A stretch of 64,000 nt of DNA from Chalara sp. BL73 (taxonomy: Eukaryota > Ascomycota > Leotiomycetes > Helotiales): contig CAKJVC010000021.1 in the NCBI GenBank assembly GCA_918026815.1, forward strand, positions 372,001 to 436,000, given 5' to 3'. The notes beneath the pieces were generated by a model. It had not been told where the DNA came from and did no database searches. It worked only from the letters and a program-made list of their open reading frames with translations. Each line of letters opens with the position of its first letter. Position 1 is the stretch's first letter. Below, in pieces: positions 57,450 through 64,000 of the stretch. Both the position numbers and the translations under genes were made by a program.

Positions 57450-58908
57450 CTACGCGGAGAACACCAACACCTTGGTCTGGTGTGCCCCAACATTTTGAAG
57501 AGAAATATTAGTCCCATTTGTTGTTAGACTAGTTTTGGCCCAGACATCTCGAATCTTGTATCGCGACTTCCCACCTTTTTCAAGATCGGGGATCAATGAC
57601 CACGGAATCTCAATGTCTGTAGAATTTGTACCTTCATTGAGTGCAAGGATCACGAACTCGGAGTTGCCAGAACTCAATGGCCCCGCCCAAACTTGGAAGA
57701 TGTTTTCTTTGGAGAGCTCTGGCCGGTATGAAACTGCGATTCCGGCATCATCCTGAGAAATTGCAATAATCTCTTTATTGAGGAGAACTTCGAGTGACCT
57801 CTGGCGGATGGTGGTAACATCTGCTCCGATGATCAATGGTGACTTGAGAGCAGCCCAAAACGAAAAATGCGTTTGCTCTTCAAATTCTGTCATATTTCCT
57901 GTGCCAACCTCAAGCATATCCATATCAGCTGAGAGGATGTTAGTTATCATAGAAGAAAAAGGCAATCCTGTCGAAACTTACCCCAAGCTCCAGGTCCTTG
58001 AAAAGTGGAGATCTCACGCATCTTGCGAATAATGGTCAGGACACTGAGCCCCGCATATCCAGTGTTCAAACAATAAGCGGTTTTGCAGACTCCACTCTTA
58101 TCTACACTAAATGAAGAGTAAATGTCACCGCTCATGCGATAAGAGTCGCTAAACTGATCTGCCCAGAACCAAGGGAATTGATTCCCCCATTGGCAGAGAG
58201 AATAGAAAATGTCTCGGCCAGTATTCTTGAGTGCGTTGCCCATTATTATGAATCTTTCTTGTGGCGAGTAAGTTCCTGCATGGAACCCACCACAATTATC
58301 ATATTTGAGGTAGTCCACCTCCCAAGAAGCATAAGTCTGTGCGTCAAGCTCTTCATAACCCCAACTTCCGGGAAAGAAGCCGCAGTCGTAAATACCCGCA
58401 TCACTTCTTGGATTAGCGACATGTATAGGTAGAATGTGAATTTTTCTGTTCTACCTGTATATTCCGATTTTGAGCCCGAGTTTGTGGACATACTTTGACA
58501 ATGCAAGTATACCAGCAGGGAATGTAGTCGAGTTCGCTTGTTGGCGACTTTGGGCATCTCTGCTGTAGGCTTGCCAGCCATCGTCCATAACAACGTAATT
58601 ATATCCAACTTTTGCCAGTCCAGTTTCCACGATAGCTGAAGCTGTTTTCTCAATGAGCGTCTGGCTAATCTTCAGCCTGAAGGTATTCCAACTATTCCAT
58701 CCTATTTCCCAGAAGTCAGCCAAATATTGCCCCGCAAGCACCTCCCCAAAGCTTTTGGAAATCAAAGCACGTCGAATTGGCTTGAACAATTGAACTACTC
58801 ATCTTGGAGCTAATACTCACCCATTTGTGGTTTATTGGGATGGACTTTGCTCGCAACAAGTGTGCAAAAGCCTAAGAAAAGGAGTGAAGTAGAATGACCA
58901 ATCAACAT
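57450..58908 (-). CDS. GH27 alpha-galactosidase, secreted
   Basis: Exons 58908-58821, 58701-58455, 58403-57982 and 57928-57450 give 411 residues. After a signal peptide (MLIGHSTSLLFLGFCTLVAS) come MGWNSWNTF and VVMDDGWQ. DYLKYDNCG carries the nucleophile Asp and YRMSGDI the acid/base Asp. Further on, LEVGTGNMTEFEEQTHFSFW and SPLIIGADV complete the GH27 pattern. A short beta-rich C-terminal domain ends at HQTKVLVFSA. It releases terminal alpha-galactose from oligosaccharides or galactomannan outside the cell. It neighbours two lyase-like genes, so plant or algal cell-wall use is likely. Confidence 0.95.
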
Positions 58909-59346
58909 GATTCTATTTGTAGACTTGTCACGTGGTATGTTTTACTGACAGCTTGATTAGAATGGCGCTCCATCCGATACGAAAGCTTTCCAAGTTATAA
59001 ATGTCTAATGCCTCCTTTGCACCACCGAACCTATGCTAAAGACTTTAACAGTATGCGGAGTAACTGTCGGAGAAACAATGGCAAGCTGCATGTATCTAAT
59101 TGAAGGTGAAGGCGTGTGGAGACTTGCGGGGTTTAGCGGAACCTTTTTCTCCGGGTGATATAGATTCAGAATGTGGAGTAGACTGTCGTTAGTCCTTATA
59201 CAGGAATTGTTGGGTAGAGGGGAAGGAAGCCCTCGGCTCTGGAGATCGCCAATTAATATACCACCGGCAAGTACCATTCTAGTTTTTCCTTTTCAGAAGC
59301 AACTTCAACTTGAATCTTTATACGCTCAGAAGTCTCCAGAAACAAA
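58909..59346. promoter_or_regulatory. Divergent promoter of GH27 and fasciclin genes
   Basis: 438 bp between two divergent start codons, both for secreted proteins. No strong motif was identified. Confidence 0.4.
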
Positions 59347-60100
59347 ATGAGGCTCTATAGCTCTCTCTCTATTCTTGCGCTCATTTCAACGACTATTTGT
59401 GACCGAAACGATCGTGAACCGCTTTCCTATGCCCCAACCCCAAAGGATACTTACGTTCTGCCGAAATCTACCTCTACATTATTAGACTTTGTGAAGTCTC
59501 GCAGCGACCTCTCTACTCTAGCTGAATTGCTACCAAAACTTGGTGGTAAGAATATCAAAACAGTCGCCCTCAACACAGGTTAGCCTGGGAAAGGAACTAA
59601 AATTTGTATCAGGATTCGCTGAAGCTTTCGATACGCCAACAACTTGGTCTTACACATTTTTTGCCCCTTCAAATACAGCATTCAATAATACGGGAGCATA
59701 CTTTTCCACATTTGCCAAAACGCCAAAGGGAAAATGGTGGCTTGGAAATCTGATCCAACACCATTACATTCCAAACTCTCAGCTGAAAACTTCTGCATTC
59801 AACAACTCCTTTACTCGCATCCAAACCGGGAGTTATCTTTATGTTGGGACTCAAATAGTTGGGACGAAGTTGATCTTGAACGGAGTTGCAACGGTTACAG
59901 ATGCAAATCTTCCAGTGCCAAGTGTAAGTACTTTCTACTTTTCAAAAAGAAGCGAGAAAACTGATAGCTAGCAGGGGATTGTTCATGTGATTGACCACAT
60001 TTTAGACCCTTCAGCTCAGATTTTCGAGTCAGATGTTGAGAAGACGCGTCAAGGATTTATCGCTGGAAGTTGTTCTAATCCATTGCTTCCCTACTGCTAG
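59347..60100 (+). CDS. Secreted fasciclin (FAS1)-domain protein
   Basis: Exons 59347-59545, 59613-59923 and 59975-60100 give 211 residues. A signal peptide (MRLYSSLSILALISTTIC) is followed by a single FAS1 domain: YTFFAPSNTAFNN (H1 motif), NLIQHHYIPNSQL, then GIVHVIDHIL (H2 motif). Two cysteines close the C-terminus (GSCSNPLLPYC). There is no GPI-anchor signal. FAS1 proteins mediate adhesion to surfaces or matrix. It is divergent from the GH27 gene and may be co-expressed with it. Confidence 0.88.
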
Positions 60101-60563
60101 TTTTCGACATCGTCAGGCTCATGAACTTTACATAGATAGATATATTTGAAAGCATTCTGGAATTCAATTTCATCTGTACTCAATCTGCCTACTTTTTGCT
60201 TGTTACGGCTCTGTATATCCTAATAGCTAAATATGCTGAGTATATCAGATACCACCTGCACCAGTGGTCAACTCTAAATAAGAAGGTTTTTTTTGTTTGA
60301 AATTATTTCGTGTTTCCATTGTGCTTTGCAATTTTCCGGAGTGGCAGATCAAGTGCGAGGCACGTGATACCAAGAAACGACCACAGAACTTCCCAGGTAG
60401 TCACCGGCGTTTTCCCGGTACTTGTTCCTATCATGCATGTGAAATTATGCAATGAATAGAAAGTCACCTTGTACTCAGACTTATTGACCATGTTATTCTA
60501 TATCTCCTCAGCAAGACACTTCATCAACCTTTTCATAGGGCTAAAGGTGCAACAGGTGTGAAA
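60101..60563. other. Intergenic upstream of aldo/keto reductase
   Basis: 463 bp of AT-rich promoter DNA, with a CACGTG at 60361-60366. Nothing else is seen. Confidence 0.4.
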
Positions 60564-61722
60564 ATGGAATATGCCAGGTAAGTATTTATAGTCTGAATAT
60601 AGTTGCACAGCTCTAATATATCTTCTCTAGACTTGGAAATTCTGGCTTGTATGTATCGAAAATAATTCTCGGAGGCGCAATCTTTGGGGATACAAAGTTT
60701 CAACCATGGCTTCTTGAAGAGGATCAGTCGCTGCCCCTCTTGGAATATGCATGGAAAAATGGAATCACCACTTGGGATACGGTATGTTTGAAGGAAGCTA
60801 TTATTATTAAGATTAAGATTGCCTATCTTAGAGTTTCAAAGCAGGCTAAGAGTGATAAAAAAAAAAGGCAGATGTATATGCGAATGGTCGAAGTGAAGAG
60901 ATAATCGGTGCAGCGATTAAAAAGTTCCAGATTCCCCGAGAGAGCCTTGTCATAATGACAAAGATATTCTATGCTTTAGATCCAGTGAACCAGCCCCCAA
61001 TTAGTGCTCTCAGCGATAAGACTGCCTCTCATCTTGTCAATCGTGTCGGATTATCACGCAAGCATATCATGGACGCTATAGATAGCTCAATAGCCAGACT
61101 TGGGACATATATCGACGTTCTCCAGATCCACCGCTTGGACAGGGACTGCTCATTTGAAGAGACTATGCGGGCTCTCAATGATGTTGTGGTATCCGGGAAA
61201 GTTCGTTATCTGGGTGCAAGCAGTATGCAAGCATGGGAATTTCAAATGCTTCAAAACATTGCCGAGAAAAACGGCTGGCACAAATTTATCAGCATGCAGA
61301 ACTATTGGAACTTGCTGCACAGGGAAGAGGAGCGAGAGATGGTGCCATATTGCAAATATTCAGACGTTGGGCTAATGCCCTGGAGCGCTCTAGCAAGAGG
61401 AGCGTTGGCGAGGCCGTTTGCGTCCCGTGGTGGAATGCGAGATTCAAACGACAAACTTTTGGAGAGTCTGGTTAGAGGACAAGATTCTGAGGAGGTAGAT
61501 AAGATTATAATTGGCAGAGTAGAAGAGATAGCGAGAGAAAGAGATGTTAGCATGGCTGTCGTAGCATTGGCTTGGTCTTTGAAGAGAGGCGGGTATCCAA
61601 TTACCGGAATGAACAGCGTGAAAAGAATAGATGAGGCTGTTGAAGCAGTCAAGTTTATACTTTCGGATAAGGAAGCCCTGTATTTGGAAGAACCATACAG
61701 ACCAAAGCAGATAGGTTATTAA
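60564..61722 (+). CDS. Aldo/keto reductase
   Basis: Exons 60564-60577, 60631-60781 and 60868-61722 give 339 residues. The N-terminus is MEYARLGNSGLYVSKIILGG. The catalytic tetrad is readable: Asp and Tyr in WDT|ADVYANG across the second intron, Lys in VIMTKIFY, and His in LQIHRLD. NADPH-binding residues follow in ITGMNSVKRIDEAVEAV. It is a YajO/voltage-gated K+ channel beta-like fungal AKR that reduces an aldehyde or ketone. The second acceptor is unusual: a run of about ten A before AG, with no pyrimidine tract. The nearby GGCAG acceptor would break the frame. A role in uronic-acid or galactose catabolism next to CAZymes is possible. Confidence 0.88.
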
Positions 61723-62473
61723 TACAATGCTTCTACTTTTTATATTTAGGATTTTCTCTACGGTTCGTGTTATTATGTAAAGCCCTGGATGAGAGTGTTT
61801 TTGAATATTCTGTTCAAAGGACAATTAGTCCCAATAAACCGTAGCTGCCATTTGTGAACATACTACAGCACGTGAAGGTTTATCGAGAACACTATTATTC
61901 CTAAATCAACTCTAATAACTATTTGCTCTCTCTTGTCCTTGTTTCTTTCTGGCTAGCCTAAGGCGCAGGAATATCAAGGCAGAACAGACGCGTAATCGTC
62001 CTGGAAACATTTCTGAGGCCTTAGTTTATGTATGACAGGGTGCAAGGAGATGTGATGTAGATCTGGGGAATAGTTCTGGGGAATAAATGTGGGGAAAGCG
62101 CCGCCGGCAGCTACCCCGTACTTGGAGTTCGATACGATGCAGCACCGGGTAGTAATTTGGTGATCTTCAGAGAGATTTCCCTAGGTAGACAGTCATAGGT
62201 GGAATCCTCGTTCTCGAAACACATATGTCTTATTACATGACTATTCACCAGATCATATGGCTTTCAGAGACTTCTCGGGTAAACTACTGATGCATTCATG
62301 GTGCACATGACCGATAGTTTTGACGCCGTTTGAAATTTTGTAATCTTAACATAAATAATCCAAACCTCGTTAAGTTTCTGGTTTTCTCTCCACTAGTTTT
62401 AGCTGTTGACAACCAAAATAATCAGTATCATAGGACTTTGAGATAATATCCATCAATTTTCAAATCAATCACC
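61723..62473. other. Intergenic
   Basis: 751 bp between the aldo/keto reductase and the second lyase gene. It serves as the promoter of the latter; no motif is supported. Confidence 0.45.
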
Positions 62474-63695
62474 ATGGTACTCATTTCACAGATTCCATTC
62501 TTTGTCTTTGCATTAAATACAGTTTCCGCATTTGTCCACCCCGGTATGCTTCATACTGAGGCCGATTTCACCCGAATGAAAGCCAAAGTATCCGCAAATG
62601 CAGCCCCTTGGATCACTGGATGGAACAAGCTGATAAGCAACTCCCATTCCGCAAGCACATATGTCGCCAGGCCACAAGCAATTGTCTATCGTGGGGGTGA
62701 TCAATCTCAGAATTACAATATCCTCTTCAATGATGCTGCTGCCGCGTATGCGCTTAGCCTTCGCTGGAAAATAACGGGAAACACATCCTTCGCAAATACC
62801 GCAGTGGGGGTATTAGATGGGTGGTCATCTACTCTCACCTCAATTCAAGGTTCGTCAGACAAATATCTCGCAGCCGGACTTTATGGATATCAACTCGCGA
62901 ATGCTGCCGAAATCCTGCGTAGCTACGCTGGTTGGACAAATGCAGGTCAAGCCAACTTTAGTATAATGCTTCAGAATGTTTTCTACTCAATGAATCATGA
63001 CTTCCTAGTCCGCCATAATGACGCTGCAAACGACCACTACTGGGCCAATTGGGACTTGTGCAACTTGGCTTCAGTCATCTCGATTGGAATTTTCACCAGC
63101 AACCAGACGATGTACAATGAAGCAATCACATATTTCAAGGGTGGTGTTGGCAACGGCAATATAGACCGCATGATTTGGAAGCTGTACACAGTTGATGGCC
63201 AAGTTATCGGTCAGGGACAAGAGGCTGGCCGAGATCAAGGTCATGGTGAGTGCACTGTTGAAGACCCATTGTCTTTTAGAGACTCTGACATTCACAGCTA
63301 CCCTTGACTTCGCCCTTCTCGGTACGATAGCCCAGATGGCCTATAACCAAGGCGATGATCTTTTTGCCTACGAAAACAATAAGATCCTAGCTGGTAGTGA
63401 GTACTGCTCCAAGTATAATGTGGGGGAAGACGTTCCGTACACGTCGTACACAAACAGCGATGTTACGCAGTCCGTCATCTCTAACAGCTCCAGAGGAAAT
63501 ATTCGGCCCATGAACGAACTCCTCTATGCTCATTACCATGACATAAAGGGGTCGAATGCGCAATGGACAGGCAAATATCGGGATATAGTCAATAATGCCA
63601 GTGGTGGCGCTGAGGGTGGTGGTGGGAATTACGGTCCTAACTCAGGCGGTTATGACCAGCTCGGTTACGGAACTTTAACCTTCAGATTGTCATAA
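62474..63695 (+). CDS. Secreted alginate-lyase-superfamily protein (389 aa)
   Basis: Exons 62474-63245 and 63298-63695 give 389 residues. A signal peptide (MVLISQIPFFVFALNTVSA) leads into FVHPGMLHTEADFTRMK, matching the start of the 440-residue lyase. The region NDAAAAYALSLRWKITGN is helical, and GQGQEAGRDQGHATLDFALL carries the same charged His motif. Potential N-glycosylation sites (NSS, NAS, NQT) are frequent. It ends with a Gly-rich stretch and TLTFRLS. It is about 50 residues shorter than its homologue and has only one intron, so the two are old duplicates or independent acquisitions. Confidence 0.87.
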
Positions 63696-63838
63696 GATTT
63701 CGGGGTCTTTGGCATTATATCCTTTGAGTATGCCAAAACCAGGGCTTGAGAGTTGAACTTTTATAGTAATGTTCCAAAATCTGAGATAACTTTCAATTGG
63801 CTATTTCGTACAACAATTCCCATCGTCGCTGCGGGTCG

Positions 63839-63869
63839 GGAAGTGGCCGGGCGAAGCCCCGACACTTCC
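63839..63869. repeat. GC-rich hairpin near right edge
   Basis: GGAAGTG at 63839-63845 pairs with CACTTCC at 63863-63869, and GGGC-GAA-GCCC forms the inner stem with a 3-nt loop. It is strikingly GC-rich against AT-rich flanks. It may be the terminal hairpin of a Helitron or another element continuing past the window. Confidence 0.55.
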
Positions 63870-64000
63870 TCCGCCCCCCGAGCAAGCATCCACAATGGGT
63901 ATCATGCGGAGATACAAAAACATATACATTAATTGTGATGCGTAATTAGACCAGCATATATGAATCGCAAGATACAATCATTGCCCTCGGTATCCAACAT

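Overview
The window is nuclear DNA of a filamentous ascomycete (Pezizomycotina). The genes have short introns (about 45-175 bp) with GTRNGT donors and CTAAC-type branch sites. The gene content also fits: Zn2Cys6 regulators, an iterative highly reducing polyketide synthase (PKS), DHA2 transporters, fungal CAZymes, Get3 and a fungal dynamin-like GTPase. I cannot fix the genus; Leotiomycetes is only a guess. Gene models were spliced by hand, and every model given with exons closes to a whole number of codons.

Left third (1-30.5 kb): a secondary-metabolite gene cluster. In order: a fungal_trans regulator cut by the left edge (+), a PaxM-type FAD epoxidase (-) divergent from a DUF3237-like protein (+), a beta-carbonic anhydrase (+), a 701-bp Mutator-like MITE in a gene gap, a 2,350-residue highly reducing PKS (-) divergent from a 362-residue multi-pass membrane protein (+), a class-B flavin monooxygenase (+), a short-chain dehydrogenase (-), a 14-TM DHA2 transporter (-) divergent from a C2HC plus Zn2Cys6 regulator (+), and a second Zn2Cys6 regulator (+). 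The PKS has intact KS, AT, DH, KR and ACP, but its methyltransferase and enoylreductase regions look decayed, so an unmethylated polyene chain is expected. A PaxM-type epoxidase and a membrane cyclase/hydrolase candidate next to a polyene PKS suggest epoxidation and epoxide-opening ring formation. The main discovery is a CGG inverted repeat, CTCGG-N8-CCG, found once in each of five promoter regions serving seven of these genes, including the carbonic anhydrase. It predicts one regulon under one Zn2Cys6 factor.

Middle (32.6-52.4 kb): mostly housekeeping or regulatory genes. Two neighbouring multi-C2H2 proteins (605 and 875 residues, -) are separated by long, microsatellite-rich DNA. They are followed by about 5.5 kb in which I support no gene, a dynamin-like GTPase (-), a single-pass membrane glycoprotein candidate (-), the Get3 ATPase (-) and 5-hydroxyisourate hydrolase (+).

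Right end (55-64 kb): a group of secreted carbohydrate-active proteins. Two alginate-lyase-superfamily genes (440 residues on -, 389 residues on +) flank a GH27 alpha-galactosidase (-), a secreted fasciclin-domain protein (+) and an aldo/keto reductase (+). A GC-rich hairpin close to the right edge may belong to a transposable element that continues outside the window.
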